A DNA stretch of 64,000 nucleotides from Actinoplanes teichomyceticus ATCC 31121 (GTDB lineage Bacteria > Actinomycetota > Actinomycetes > Mycobacteriales > Micromonosporaceae), in contig NZ_CP023865.1 in the NCBI RefSeq assembly GCF_003711105.1, positions 3,001,001 through 3,065,000 on the forward strand, written 5' to 3'. Numbering within the stretch: the stretch's first letter is position 1; every line of letters begins with the position of its first letter. Under the pieces are notes generated by a model. That model made no database searches, was not told the origin of the DNA, and saw nothing but the letters and a program-made list of their open reading frames with translations. Both the position numbers and the translations under genes were made by a program. Shown piece by piece: positions 1 through 9,220 of the stretch.

Positions 1-58
1 GGTCGACGCCGATGCGTGGCACACCGGCCTCGGTGTGCAGCTGGATGAGCCGGAACAT
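1..58 (-). CDS. 5' end of an unidentified gene, cut by the window edge
   Basis: Reading leftward from an ATG at 58, nineteen codons stay open to the window edge (MFRLIQLHTEAGVPRIGVD). A GGGAG ribosome binding site lies eight bases before the ATG. The fragment is too short to assign a family. It is divergent from the deacetylase at 297, and the ~240 bases between them would hold both promoters. Confidence 0.45.
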   Translation of the reverse strand, partial: MFRLIQLHTEAGVPRIGVD

Positions 59-296
59 GGTGCACGCTCCCGGGGTGAAGCGAATTCGGTGTCGTCCCCG
101 GGTACGTCAGCCATCTCACAATGGTTCAGGAATTACTGTGAGTCACCGCATCGTGACGACATTTTTGCTGGCAGGCGTGCCGAGGGGAAGCGAACATTAC
201 TCCGTGTAGCGGAAATTGGCTAGGGCGAACGGGGGAGGCCGCACGATCGCCAAGGCGGGTACGGTAGCCGCCTGCCGCTGTGACGAAGGGGGACGT

Positions 297-1109
297 GTGG
301 GAGACGGGGCGACGCGGGTCCGGACCACCCTGCCTGCGCTGATGTACCACTCGGTCTCCGCCGTGGACGGCCCGCTGCGCGACCTCGCGGTGCCACCGGA
401 GCGGCTGGCCGAGCAGCTCGGGACGCTGACCGCGGCCGGGTACCGGCTGACCGGCCTGACCGAGGCGCTCGACCGGCGGCTCGCCGGGAGCACCGAGAAG
501 CTGGTCGCGGTCACCTTCGACGACGGCTACCGCGACTTCCTCACCGTCGCGCTCCCCGCGCTGCGGGCCGCCGGCGCCGGGGCCACCCTCTACGCCTCGG
601 TCGGCCACCTCGGCGGGCACGCCGGCTGGCTGGGCCGCTGGGCCCCGGACTTCGGCCCGATGCTGACCTGGGCGCAGCTGGCCGAGGTCGCGGCCGGCGG
701 CGTGGAGATCGGCAACCACAGCCTGATCCACCACCCGCTCGACGTGCTGCCGCCGGCCCGGCTGCGCGAGGAGGTGTACCGCAGTCGCGCCGAGCTGGAG
801 CAGCGGCTGCAGGCGCGGGTGCGCTCGTTCGCCTACCCGCACGGCTACCACGGCCGCCGGGTGCGCGAGGTGGTCGAGGCGGCCGGGCACGACAACGCCA
901 CCGAGGTCGGGCGGCGCCTGCACGCCCCGGGGCGGTGGCAATTCGCCGTACCCCGCTTCCAGCCCACCCCCGACCACAGCGGGGCCGACCTGCTCGCCCT
1001 CGTCGAGGGGCGCGGCCCTCGCCTGACGCCGCAGCTCAAACGCCTCGCCCAGCCCGGCTGGCGGCTCGTCCGCAGGGCCGCCCGCCGGGCGGGCCGGACG
1101 CTGACCTGA
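297..1109 (+). CDS. Polysaccharide deacetylase family protein (NodB homology domain)
   Basis: The 270-residue product carries the metal-dependent carbohydrate de-N-acetylase motifs. These are TFDDGY (catalytic Asp and metal Asp) near residue 78, an NHSLIHHPL stretch supplying the metal His pair, and FAYPHG near residue 185. The family removes N-acetyl groups from peptidoglycan, chitin-type or exopolysaccharide chains; the substrate here is not evident. The GTG at 297 is chosen because GAAGGGGGA lies just upstream and the MYHS motif then falls at residue 16. No clear signal peptide is visible. The next gene starts two bases after the stop, so these two and the third gene at 2083 form an operon beside glycosyltransferase genes, which favours a role in processing a locally made polysaccharide. 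Confidence 0.9.
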   Translation: MGDGATRVRTTLPALMYHSVSAVDGPLRDLAVPPERLAEQLGTLTAAGYRLTGLTEALDRRLAGSTEKLVAVTFDDGYRDFLTVALPALRAAGAGATLYASVGHLGGHAGWLGRWAPDFGPMLTWAQLAEVAAGGVEIGNHSLIHHPLDVLPPARLREEVYRSRAELEQRLQARVRSFAYPHGYHGRRVREVVEAAGHDNATEVGRRLHAPGRWQFAVPRFQPTPDHSGADLLALVEGRGPRLTPQLKRLAQPGWRLVRRAARRAGRTLT

Positions 1110-1111
1110 CG

Positions 1112-2086
1112 ATGGGCGCCCGACTCTCCCGACGCGACCTGCTGCTGCTCGCCGGGGCGACGGCACTGCCCGCCGCCGGGTGCACCGCGAAGCCGGCGCC
1201 GTGGCCGCCGGTGCCCTCCGGCCCGGCGCCGGCCGTCACCGCCGGCGGCGGGCCGGCCCCGTTCACGCCCGGCCGGGTCATGCTGGGCGGCTACGTCGAC
1301 CTGCGGGGCATGACCGCCGCCGAGAGCCTGCGCCTGCGCCGCCGCCAGCTCGGCCGGGACCTGCGGATCGTGCACCGCTACTACTCGTGGACCGACCGGC
1401 TGCCGGCCACGCTCGCCTACCTGCCGGCCGGTAGCACGCTGATGCTCTCCTGGCGCGGTCCGACGCTGCGCGAGATCACCGGCGGCGGGGCGGACCGCCT
1501 GATCACCGCGGCGGCCCGCCGCCTCGCCGCCGGCCGCCGGCCGATCCTGCTGCGCTGGGGCTGGGACATGAACCGCGACTTCTTCCGCTGGGGCGGCGCG
1601 GCCAACGGGCGGTCCCCGGAGGGGTACGTCACCGCCTGGCGGCGGCTGCGCCGGCTGTTCCGCGAGGCCGGCGCGGACAACGTCGCCTGGGTGTGGAGCC
1701 CGAACGCCGACACCCAGCCGGACGAGGACTGGAACCGGATCGACGGCTACTACCCGGGCGACGAGCACGTCGACTGGGTCGGCGTCTCCGGCTACGCCCG
1801 CCAGGAGACCCCGGCCCAGATGTTCGACGAGGTGTACCAGCGGTACTCGGCGCGGAAACCGATCATGATCGCGGAGGTGGCGGTGGCGGACCGCGGCGGC
1901 GCCAGCAAGCCGGACTGGATCACCGATTTCGCCGCCTGGGTCCGGTTGCGGCCCGCGGTCGGCGCCGCCGTCTGGTTCGACACCGACACCCACCCGGGCT
2001 CGGCCGAGAACTGGCGGATCGACTCCGACCCGAACAGTCTCGCCGCGTACCGGGCGCTGGCCACCGAGCCGGTGTTCGGCGGGTGA
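1112..2086 (+). CDS. Tat-type lipoprotein of glycoside hydrolase family 26-like fold
   Basis: The 324-residue product begins with a twin-arginine signal (SRRDLLLLAGA) and a lipobox ending in the Cys of AAGC, so it should be exported folded and lipid-anchored. The body resembles GH26 beta-mannanase/glycanase TIM barrels: an RWGWDMNRDFFRWGG segment, VAWVWSPN, and IMIAEVAVA, whose Glu matches the GH26 nucleophile. In GH26 the acid/base segment normally reads HEMN; here it reads WDMN, so the expected Glu is Asp. Catalysis may be altered or lost. The ATG at 1112 follows the deacetylase stop by two bases. The gene's own stop overlaps the next start (GTGA), showing translational coupling. Membership of GH26 is a call from motifs only. 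Confidence 0.78.
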   Translation: MGARLSRRDLLLLAGATALPAAGCTAKPAPWPPVPSGPAPAVTAGGGPAPFTPGRVMLGGYVDLRGMTAAESLRLRRRQLGRDLRIVHRYYSWTDRLPATLAYLPAGSTLMLSWRGPTLREITGGGADRLITAAARRLAAGRRPILLRWGWDMNRDFFRWGGAANGRSPEGYVTAWRRLRRLFREAGADNVAWVWSPNADTQPDEDWNRIDGYYPGDEHVDWVGVSGYARQETPAQMFDEVYQRYSARKPIMIAEVAVADRGGASKPDWITDFAAWVRLRPAVGAAVWFDTDTHPGSAENWRIDSDPNSLAAYRALATEPVFGG

Positions 2087-3435
2087 GCGGCGCGGGCCGC
2101 CGGGCCGCTCGCGCCGTGCTGGCGCTCGCGGTCCTGGTCCCGCTGCTGGCGCTGGCCTGGTCGCGGTCCGGTCCGGTGGCCCCGTCCGAGCCGGCCGTCG
2201 CGGCCGGCGGGTACTGGGTGTCGCCGTACGGCGACGACGACAACGACGGCAGCGCCCGGCACCCGTGGCGCTCGGTCGTGCGGGCCCTGGCCGCCGTCCC
2301 GCCGGGCGCCACCGTCTACCTGCGGGCGGGCGAGTACCGGCCGTTCACCGCGGACCGGCCCGGCGTGACCGTGACCAGCGCTCCCGGCGAGCGCGGCACC
2401 GTCGTCGGACTGTCCGGGGCGCGGGACGTCGTGCTGGTCCGCGCGGATCGCGTGACGGTGCAGGACATCGAGGTCCGTGACTGCGTGCCGAATCCGTCCC
2501 CGGACAACACGGTGACCGGCGACCACGGCAGCGGCATCCGGATCGACGGCGCCACCGGGGTGACCGTCCACAACGTCCACGTGCACCACAGTCGCGGCAC
2601 CAACGCGCACGGCCTGCCGGTCGGCTGCTACGGCATCCTCGCCACCGGCGCCCGCGACCTCACGGTCATCGGCAACGAGGTGGACCACAACGGCGCCGGC
2701 ATCGCCGTCTCGGGCGGTGGCCGGGGCGTGCTCGTCGAGGGCAACGACGTCCACGACCAGGACCGGATCGTGCACAACAGCCCGGAGCCGGAGGACGACT
2801 TCGGCGGCTACGGCCTCGGCGCCACGTTCGTCACCGATCACCCCGGCCCGATCTTCCGCAACAACACGGTCACCCACAACCTCGGCCCGTCCACCGACTA
2901 CGGCGTCGACGGCGGCGGCATGGAGATCTACGCCGCCTCGCATGTCTCGATCACCGGCAACACCTTCGTCGACAACGACGGCGCGCTGGAGACCGGCACC
3001 GACCCGGGCGGCGCCTGCGCCGGCAACACGTTCACCGGCAACACGGTGGCCGGTCGCGGCCACGAGCCGGAACGGGAATTTTTCACCGGCCTGATCCTGC
3101 GCTGCGCCGCCGGGATGCGGATCAGCGGCAACACGTTCGAGAACCTCAGCCAGTTCACCTTCCTGATCACCGCGGACGGCGGCTTCGCCGGCTCGGTCGC
3201 CGGCCTGCGGATCACCGGCAACGAGGTGATCCAGGCCGGTGACGTCGTGCACCGCGTGCAGATCGTCCCGCCGGCCGGGCTGCCCCGGATCACGGTCGAC
3301 GGCAACCGCTACCGCACCGCCGGCGCCGGTTTCGCGGTGATCGGCCCGGAGGGCGCCCCGGACGCCGGGAACACCGTCGACTTCCCGGGCTGGCAGCGCC
3401 GCACCGGCCTGGACCGGACCTCCACCACCGGTTGA
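2083..3435 (+). CDS. Secreted right-handed parallel beta-helix protein
   Basis: This 450-residue protein has an N-terminal hydrophobic export segment (VLALAVLVPLLALAW). It continues with GGYWVSPYGDDDNDGSA, typical of the start of pectate-lyase-like beta-helix proteins. Repeated rungs follow, with Asn ladders such as ITGNTFVDN, NTFTGNTVAG and ISGNTFENL. Such proteins bind or cleave acidic polysaccharides; lyase, epimerase or hydrolase activity cannot be decided here. The GTG at 2083 overlaps the previous TGA, so it is coupled to the GH26-like lipoprotein. Together with the deacetylase the set looks like an extracellular glycan-modifying operon. Confidence 0.82.
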   Translation: MSGAGRRAARAVLALAVLVPLLALAWSRSGPVAPSEPAVAAGGYWVSPYGDDDNDGSARHPWRSVVRALAAVPPGATVYLRAGEYRPFTADRPGVTVTSAPGERGTVVGLSGARDVVLVRADRVTVQDIEVRDCVPNPSPDNTVTGDHGSGIRIDGATGVTVHNVHVHHSRGTNAHGLPVGCYGILATGARDLTVIGNEVDHNGAGIAVSGGGRGVLVEGNDVHDQDRIVHNSPEPEDDFGGYGLGATFVTDHPGPIFRNNTVTHNLGPSTDYGVDGGGMEIYAASHVSITGNTFVDNDGALETGTDPGGACAGNTFTGNTVAGRGHEPEREFFTGLILRCAAGMRISGNTFENLSQFTFLITADGGFAGSVAGLRITGNEVIQAGDVVHRVQIVPPAGLPRITVDGNRYRTAGAGFAVIGPEGAPDAGNTVDFPGWQRRTGLDRTSTTG

Positions 3436-3908
3436 AGACCCGCCGGCAGCGTCCGGGCCGTCGGTTCGCCGGGTCCGCCTTCTCCGGTACGACCTGGCCC
3501 GGCCGCCGAGCCGGTGCGCCCCGTGCCGGCCGGGCGCGACGCGGTCCCGGCACCGGGCCGCGGCGCGCCCCCTGCCGGCTCGGGTCGAGCGTGGTCGTGC
3601 TCGGTCGGTCACCACCGCACCAGCCGGAACCGGGGCGCGCGCCGCGGTCCGCCGGAGGGGACCGCCGCGCGCGGGATCGGCACGGGACCCGGCCGAGCGG
3701 CCTGCGGGCGGGACCCGTCACGGCGTACCGGGAAAGAGCGGGCCTGGAGCGCGCCGCGGCCGGGAGCCAACGGCGGGCCTGGAGCGCGCCGCGGCCGGGA
3801 GCCAACCGGCGGACCTGGAGCGCGCCGCGGCCGGGGCCGGCAGGTCCGGGATCGGGCGCCCCGGCGCGCCACCCGGGCCGCTCCGGCGCCGGGGCGGGCC
3901 GGTGACCG
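3436..3908. other. Gene-free gap between convergent genes
   Basis: No convincing gene is seen. The gap lies between the beta-helix gene (plus) and the membrane glycosyltransferase gene (minus). It is extremely G+C rich and contains the short tandem repeat listed separately at 3740-3840. Confidence 0.6.
3740..3840. repeat. Three tandem copies of a ~35-bp unit
   Basis: Units beginning near 3741, 3776 and 3812 share the core CTGGAGCGCGCCGCGGCCGG, with small changes at the ends. The array sits past the ends of two convergent genes and has no coding role that I can see. Confidence 0.75.
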
Positions 3909-6878
3909 TTACCGGACGAGCTGGAAGATGGTCACGCCGGGGGCGTCGTAGAAGACCTTCCAGTCGGGGGAGGCGCGCAGGCCCTGTTCCAGCGAGGCGA
4001 ACGAGCCGTGCGGCAGGGTGCCGAAGTAGTCCGTCTGCCGCTCCATCGACTCGCTGACCACCAGGTAGTCCACCGGGTGGTTCATCGCCTCGATGTACTG
4101 TTTGATGTCGGCCAGCCGGGAGCTGTTCAGGTTGCCGGTGAAGTACGGGTCGCCGATCAGCGAGATGTCCACCGAGACGTGACCCCGGTTGTACGAGCCG
4201 TAGTTCGCCTTCAGCTTCGTCGGGAAGTTCGGCGCCACCAGGATGATCCCGGCGCCCGGCGTGGCGTGCGCGTACAGGTGCTCCGCGGCGGTGATGTCGC
4301 CGCGGCCGACCAGGTGTACCCGCAGCTGGCCCTGCAGACCCTGCAGCCCGGCGAACATCAGCACCGCGACCAGCAGCCCGGAGCCGGCCGTCAGGAGCCG
4401 GCCGGGGCGCGGGTTCCCGCCCGCCCACAGGGTGGCCACCAGCAGCGCGGTGAACGGCAGCGAGAACGCGTACACCCGGTAGATCGCCTCGCCGCCGTAG
4501 CTGCCGCCGGCCAGCGTGGTGATCGGCAGGTACGCCAGCAGCGCCGCGACCAGCACGGTGCCGAGCCGGTGCCGGGCCCGCCAGACGGTGAGCAGCGCCG
4601 CCGCCCACAGGCCCAGCGCCAGGCAGCGCGCCACCAGCGCGGAGAACTCCTGCTCCGGGGTGCTCCAGGTGCTGGCGTTGCCGGAGGCGTTGGCGAACAG
4701 GTCGAAGTCGAAGATCTGGTACTGGCTGTTGACCGAGCCCATCCGCGGGGCCAGGAAGCCGAGCAGCACCACGCCGAGAACGACGGTGAGCAGCCGTGGG
4801 CGCAGCACGCCCAGCACCGACAGGCCGACCAGCGGCACCATCATCATCACCGGGGTGAGCTGGTGCGACACCACGATCGCGGCGTAGACGACGGTGGCCG
4901 CTGCGGCGGCCCACAGCCGGGTGGCGCGAGCCGGTTCGGGGCGGTCCGGCATGTCCCGGGTCAGCCAGGCGCGGAGTCGCCCGGCGCGCGGGAACCGGGT
5001 GATGTGGCCGGTCGGCGCGCCGGTCAGCCAGCGGACGACGATCAACCAGAAGGCCAGCATCAGCGGATAGACGTAGCCCTGCGGGGAGAAGTAGCCGATG
5101 TCCACCCACATGGCCAGCTGGGTGAGCAGCGCGGCCAGCGCGACGACCCGCCGGTTCGCGGTGAACTGCCGCAGCAGCGCCGCCGTCATCAGCAGGTTGA
5201 CCAGCATGCACACCAGCGACGACCAGGCGGCGAACGAGATCGGGTCCAGCCCGGAGACGTGCGACAACAGGGCCATGACCGCGAAGAAGCCGGGCCACTG
5301 CTGGTAGATGTCGGTGGAGTCGATCAGGTGGCCGTGGTCGCGGATCAGCTCGACGACGCCGAGGTGCTTGTACGTCCACGCGTACTCGATGGTGCCGCTC
5401 AGGATCGGCACGGTGCCCTGCATGATGGCCGGCACGGCGAGGATGCCGGCGGTCAGCACGAGCGGGCGGGCCCGGCCGAACAGCTCGAAGCCGAAGCCGA
5501 GGCCGAGCAGGCCGAGCGCGATCAGGAACGGCACGCCGAGCGAGGCGGACATGCCGTAGGAGTCGATGGCCGACGGGCTGGTCCGGACCAGCGTGATGAT
5601 CCACAACGTGGCCGCGGCGGGGAGTGTGACCAGCGGCAGCACCGTGCGCAGCCGGTCGGCGGGCGGCTCGGCGGGGCCGCTGCGGCCGGGCCGGGACCAC
5701 CGCACGCCGGCCCGGGACAGTCGCACCGCCCGCACCGCGCCGGTGAGCAGGGTGGCGGCGGCGAGAGCGCCGAGCGCGGCGGCCGGGTGCCAGATGTGCA
5801 GCCAGAGGGTGAGCACGGCCGGGGCGACCGCGAGGGAGAGGCTGAGCGCGGTGGCCAGGGCCCAGGCGGTGAGCCGGTTGCGCACCGTGGCGAACGACAT
5901 CGCCGCCGCGCCCGGGCCGGCGCCGATCAGCACGAGCAGCAGCAGCACCCGGACGCCGCCGTGCGGCACCAGCTGGCCCGCCACACCGGCGAGTCCGGCG
6001 AGAACGGCCGCCGCCGCGAACTCCGGGCGGGAGTCCGGGCCGGGCGCGTCGGCCGGCCCGGCGGTGGGCGCGGGGACGGGCGCGGGGACGGGCGCGGCGG
6101 TGGGCGCGGGTCGGACGGGCCCGGCGGTGGGCGCGGGCGTCGGCCGCACCGGCACGGGCGCCGCCGGCAGCCGGATGACCTGGGTCTCCTGCGCCTCCAG
6201 CCGGGGGAGCACCTGGGTGTCCGCCTCCGGCCGGGGGATCAGCCGGGTGTCCGCCTCCAGCCGGGGGAGCGCCTGGGTGTCCGCCTCCGGGCGCGGGATC
6301 ACCTGGGTGGCGGCCTCGTCCAGGCGGGGCCCGCGCGCGGCGGGGACGGTGAGCCGCACCGTCTCCTCGCCGATCGACCGATTCGTCGGCCACGAGGTGG
6401 TCGCCGCCGTGGCGGGCCGCGCCGCTTCCGGCCTCCCGGCCGCGGCCGGCGGTGCCGGGTCGGCCCGGCGTGCGGCGACGGGCGGTGCCGGGGCGGCCCG
6501 GCGTGCGGCGACGGGCGGTGCCGCCTCCGGCTTCCGGGCCGTGACGGGCGGTGCCGGGGCGGCCCGGCGTGCGGCGACGGGCGGTGCCGCCTCCGGCTTC
6601 CGGGCCGTGACGGGCGGTGCCGGGGCGGCCCTGCGTGCCGCGGCGGGCATTACCGCCTCCGGCTTCCTGGCCGCCGCGATCCGCGCCGCCGGGATGACCA
6701 CGGTGGCCTCCGGGTCGTGGCCGGCCGGCGCGGTGGGATTCCCGCCCGAGCGGATGACCACGGTGGCCTCCGGGTCGTGGCCGGCCGGCGCGGTGGGACT
6801 CCCGCCCGAGCGGATGACCACGGTGGCCTCCGGATCCTGCGATCTGTCCTGGAATGCGGGCGAGCGGTGCTGCGCCAT
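3909..6878 (-). CDS. Large polytopic membrane protein, glycosyltransferase-like, with repetitive N-terminal region
   Basis: The protein has 989 residues. Residues ~1-290 are low-complexity: three copies of DPEATVVIRSGG or close variants, three copies of a ~22-residue Lys-Pro-Glu-Ala/Ala-Arg-Arg unit, then a run of TQVIP, TQALP, TRLIP and TQVLP motifs. From ~residue 300 onward about a dozen hydrophobic segments alternate with short loops, ending in an ~150-residue soluble domain. The layout resembles GT-C-fold membrane glycosyltransferases and polymer synthesis proteins; no diagnostic catalytic motif was confirmed. The ATG at 6878 is preceded by GAGGGAGG and beats an upstream in-frame start. 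It is the last gene of the glycosyltransferase operon, about 50 bases after the preceding stop. Confidence 0.8.
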   Translation of the reverse strand: MAQHRSPAFQDRSQDPEATVVIRSGGSPTAPAGHDPEATVVIRSGGNPTAPAGHDPEATVVIPAARIAAARKPEAVMPAAARRAAPAPPVTARKPEAAPPVAARRAAPAPPVTARKPEAAPPVAARRAAPAPPVAARRADPAPPAAAGRPEAARPATAATTSWPTNRSIGEETVRLTVPAARGPRLDEAATQVIPRPEADTQALPRLEADTRLIPRPEADTQVLPRLEAQETQVIRLPAAPVPVRPTPAPTAGPVRPAPTAAPVPAPVPAPTAGPADAPGPDSRPEFAAAAVLAGLAGVAGQLVPHGGVRVLLLLVLIGAGPGAAAMSFATVRNRLTAWALATALSLSLAVAPAVLTLWLHIWHPAAALGALAAATLLTGAVRAVRLSRAGVRWSRPGRSGPAEPPADRLRTVLPLVTLPAAATLWIITLVRTSPSAIDSYGMSASLGVPFLIALGLLGLGFGFELFGRARPLVLTAGILAVPAIMQGTVPILSGTIEYAWTYKHLGVVELIRDHGHLIDSTDIYQQWPGFFAVMALLSHVSGLDPISFAAWSSLVCMLVNLLMTAALLRQFTANRRVVALAALLTQLAMWVDIGYFSPQGYVYPLMLAFWLIVVRWLTGAPTGHITRFPRAGRLRAWLTRDMPDRPEPARATRLWAAAAATVVYAAIVVSHQLTPVMMMVPLVGLSVLGVLRPRLLTVVLGVVLLGFLAPRMGSVNSQYQIFDFDLFANASGNASTWSTPEQEFSALVARCLALGLWAAALLTVWRARHRLGTVLVAALLAYLPITTLAGGSYGGEAIYRVYAFSLPFTALLVATLWAGGNPRPGRLLTAGSGLLVAVLMFAGLQGLQGQLRVHLVGRGDITAAEHLYAHATPGAGIILVAPNFPTKLKANYGSYNRGHVSVDISLIGDPYFTGNLNSSRLADIKQYIEAMNHPVDYLVVSESMERQTDYFGTLPHGSFASLEQGLRASPDWKVFYDAPGVTIFQLVR
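6170..6320 (-). repeat. In-gene repeat encoding TQV(I/L)P motifs
   Basis: About five tandem ~30-bp units, each containing a variant of CCTGGGTGTCCGCCTCC, encode successive TQVIPRPEAD-type segments of the membrane protein. Each unit keeps the reading frame. The same short peptide motif recurs in the tail of the MMPL protein at 31741-37557. Confidence 0.75.
6425..6845 (-). repeat. In-gene tandem repeats at the 5' end of the membrane glycosyltransferase gene
   Basis: Two repeat types are present. Between ~6470 and 6650 near-identical 60-66 bp blocks encode KPEA..PPVAARRAAPAPP segments. Between ~6695 and 6845 three near-identical 66-bp blocks encode PEATVVIRSGG plus a spacer. All preserve the frame, so copy number can vary without breaking the gene. 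Confidence 0.8.
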
Positions 6879-6928
6879 CTCGGAAGGGCCTCCCTCTGGT
6901 CTGCGTGCGGCCGGGACCCGTCCTCCGC

Positions 6929-8242
6929 TCACGGGTGCTGGCGGAGCCTGGCCCGGGCGGTCCGCCGACCCCGCAGGTAGGCACGGGGGCCCGCGATCAT
7001 GCCGCGCCGGTTGGCGCCGAGCAGCTCACGCGGGAAGTCCGCGCGCAGGGTGGCGACCCGCAGGCTGTCCGCGCCGGTCAGGTCCCGGAACGCGACGGGC
7101 GCCAGCTTGAGCAGCTGCCAGATCAGCCCCGGCCGGCTCATCAGCAGACTGGTGTACGCCGCGGTCAGCCCGGTGCCGTAGCCGACCATCTGCTGGTGCA
7201 GGCCGGCGAGGTCGCGCCGGTGGTAGTGGTGGGTGACCGCGGTCGGCTGGTAGACGATCGTCCCACCGGCCAGCAGCACCTGGGTGAACGCCAGGGTGTC
7301 CTCGGAGCCCATCGCCGGGGTCCCGGCGCCCAGCGCGGTGTCCCAGCCGCCGATCCGTTCGATCACGCCGGGCCGGAACGTCATGTTCGCCCCGGTGCCG
7401 AACGGCGGCAGCGGGTAGAGCGGGCTCTGCCGGTGCGCGCTGTGCGGGCCGAACACGTCCGGCCGGAAGCCGCGGCCCTTGCTGTGCCCGCCGAACTGCT
7501 CGAACCAGAGCTGTGCACGGGTCTCCAGCTCGGCCGGGACGATCACGCCGGACACCACGTCGGCCTCCGGATGCTCGGCCAGCGCCCGGGCCACCTCGGC
7601 CAGCCAGTACGGGTCGGCGACCTCGTCGTCGTCGATCCAGGCCAGGATCTGCCCGGGGCAGGCGGCGACCGCGGCGTTGCGGGCGAACGACAGCCCGGCC
7701 TTCGGCTCCCGCAGGTACTCCACCGGCCCGCGGCGGGCGGCCGAGCGCACCACCTCGGCGGTCGCCCCGGTGGCCGGGGCGTTGTCGACCACCAGGATCC
7801 GCAGGCCCGGGTACTGCTGGGCGAGCAGGCTGTCCAGACAGCGGGCGAGCGCGCCGGGCCGCTCCCGGGTGCAGACCACCACGGTGATGTCCGGCGCGCC
7901 GGCGAGCACGGCCCGCCGGCCGGCCAGGAACTCCGGCTCGGTGGCCGGGGTGAACCCGCCGGCCGGGACCGGCGCGCCGCCGAGCCGCGGGCGCACCACG
8001 TCGCCCAGCTCGTCGTCGACGGCGGCGGCCAGGTCGGCGGGGCTCAGGCCATGATCCGGGACGTCGACCAGGACGCTGCCGAGCGGCTCGGTGAAGAGCC
8101 GGACCAGCGCCCAGGCCTGCTGCACGCGGCGCCCGTCCGGGGTGGTGGCGGCGACTCGCGGCAGCGGCTCGGACAGTTCCAGGTCGAGCACGACGGCGGG
8201 CAGCAGCGCGGCGTCTCTCTCGAAGACCGGAGCGGTGGTCAC
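6929..8242 (-). CDS. Family 2 glycosyltransferase
   Basis: The 437-residue product has an N-terminal extension of ~140 residues and then a GT-A domain. It starts DITVVVCTRERPGAL, with VVDNAPATG and the metal/nucleotide motif AWIDDDEV (a DxD variant). GT2 enzymes transfer sugars from nucleotide donors to growing glycans on the cytoplasmic side. The GTG at 8242 is chosen because it overlaps the TGA of the upstream glycosyltransferase (GTGA); an in-frame extension upstream would lie wholly inside that gene. It is third in the four-gene operon running from 10291 to 3909. Confidence 0.88.
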   Translation of the reverse strand: MTTAPVFERDAALLPAVVLDLELSEPLPRVAATTPDGRRVQQAWALVRLFTEPLGSVLVDVPDHGLSPADLAAAVDDELGDVVRPRLGGAPVPAGGFTPATEPEFLAGRRAVLAGAPDITVVVCTRERPGALARCLDSLLAQQYPGLRILVVDNAPATGATAEVVRSAARRGPVEYLREPKAGLSFARNAAVAACPGQILAWIDDDEVADPYWLAEVARALAEHPEADVVSGVIVPAELETRAQLWFEQFGGHSKGRGFRPDVFGPHSAHRQSPLYPLPPFGTGANMTFRPGVIERIGGWDTALGAGTPAMGSEDTLAFTQVLLAGGTIVYQPTAVTHHYHRRDLAGLHQQMVGYGTGLTAAYTSLLMSRPGLIWQLLKLAPVAFRDLTGADSLRVATLRADFPRELLGANRRGMIAGPRAYLRGRRTARARLRQHP

Positions 8243-9192
8243 TGGGCCGCCCTCACCGTGGGGCGCCGGCCGGGCCGGCGCGAACTGACGGTCTCCACGA
8301 CGCCACCGGCTCCGGCGGCGGCGACTCCGGCGACCACGCCGCCGGCCCGCAGCAGCTGGTCCACGCCCTGGCCGCGGGCGGCCCGGCCGAGGTGGCGCAG
8401 GACCGCCCGGGGCAGCGACCACAGGTAGTTCCGCTCGGCGCCAAGCGGGTCGCCGCGGTGCAGGGCGGCCATCTGGACCTTGCCGCGGCCCTCCGCGTAG
8501 CAGCGGCGCACGAAGAACCGGAAGGTGGCCCGCTCGGCCGGCACCTCATGCTGGATGACGGCGGCCGGGACGTACATCCAGTGGCCGCCGGCCTCGCTCA
8601 TCCGCAGGCACAGGTCGGTGTCCTCGGGGCGGTTGCGGTTGCCGAGCTTGCCGAAGCCGAGCCGGAAGCCGCCGACCGCCAGGAACGTCGTGCGGCGGAC
8701 GATCATGTTGGCGGACCAGACGTTGCGGACCGGGGCGGTCTCGGTGGGCATTCCGGCGTACGACCCGCCGACCGCCCAGAGGAACTCGGCTGGCATCCAG
8801 CGCGGCGGGCGACCCGCCCAGGCCGGCACGATCGCGCCACCGGTGCCGACCACGTCCGGGTCGGCGAACGGCTCGATCTGCCGGGCCAGCCAGTGCCGGT
8901 CGGCGATGATGTCGTCGTCCAGGAAGGCGATCAGCGGGGTGGACGCGTGCTCGGCGCCGGTGTTGCGGTTGCCCGAGACGCCCTGGGCGTAGGCGTTCTC
9001 CAGCACCGTGACGCCGTCCAGCTCACGCTTGGCCCGCTCGAACATCGCCGGGTTGTGATCGACCACGACGACGATCTCGTCCGGCTGATGACTCTGGGCG
9101 CGGGCCGACGCCAGCGTGCGCAGTAGGTAGCTCCAGCGCTTCTCGGTGTAGGTGGGGATGACGATCGTGGTCGCGAGGGGGGTTTCTGTCAC
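8239..9192 (-). CDS. Family 2 glycosyltransferase
   Basis: The protein has 317 residues. The GT-A fold is marked by TTIVIPTYTEKRW at the N-terminus, VVVVDHN, SGNRNTGAEHA, the FLDDDI acidic motif and a downstream RPEDTDLCLRMSEAG segment that fits the catalytic-base region. The start is GTG, 28 bases after the stop of the first operon gene. Its stop overlaps the start of the next glycosyltransferase. A role in assembly of the same cell-surface glycan is inferred from the operon; donor and acceptor sugars are unknown. Confidence 0.88.
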   Translation of the reverse strand: MTETPLATTIVIPTYTEKRWSYLLRTLASARAQSHQPDEIVVVVDHNPAMFERAKRELDGVTVLENAYAQGVSGNRNTGAEHASTPLIAFLDDDIIADRHWLARQIEPFADPDVVGTGGAIVPAWAGRPPRWMPAEFLWAVGGSYAGMPTETAPVRNVWSANMIVRRTTFLAVGGFRLGFGKLGNRNRPEDTDLCLRMSEAGGHWMYVPAAVIQHEVPAERATFRFFVRRCYAEGRGKVQMAALHRGDPLGAERNYLWSLPRAVLRHLGRAARGQGVDQLLRAGGVVAGVAAAGAGGVVETVSSRRPGRRPTVRAAQ

Positions 9193-9220
9193 GGGTCCGA
9201 GTGCTTCTGTGAACGGGCGC

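Noticed and set aside
126..1166. Long minus-strand open frame opposite the deacetylase gene
   Set aside because: It has no recognisable domain, is Gly/Arg/Pro rich and mirrors the codon bias of the plus-strand gene.
4008..6980. Very long plus-strand open frame opposite the membrane glycosyltransferase gene
   Set aside because: The sequence is Arg/Gln/His low-complexity with no domain. The minus strand gives membrane spans and a ribosome site.
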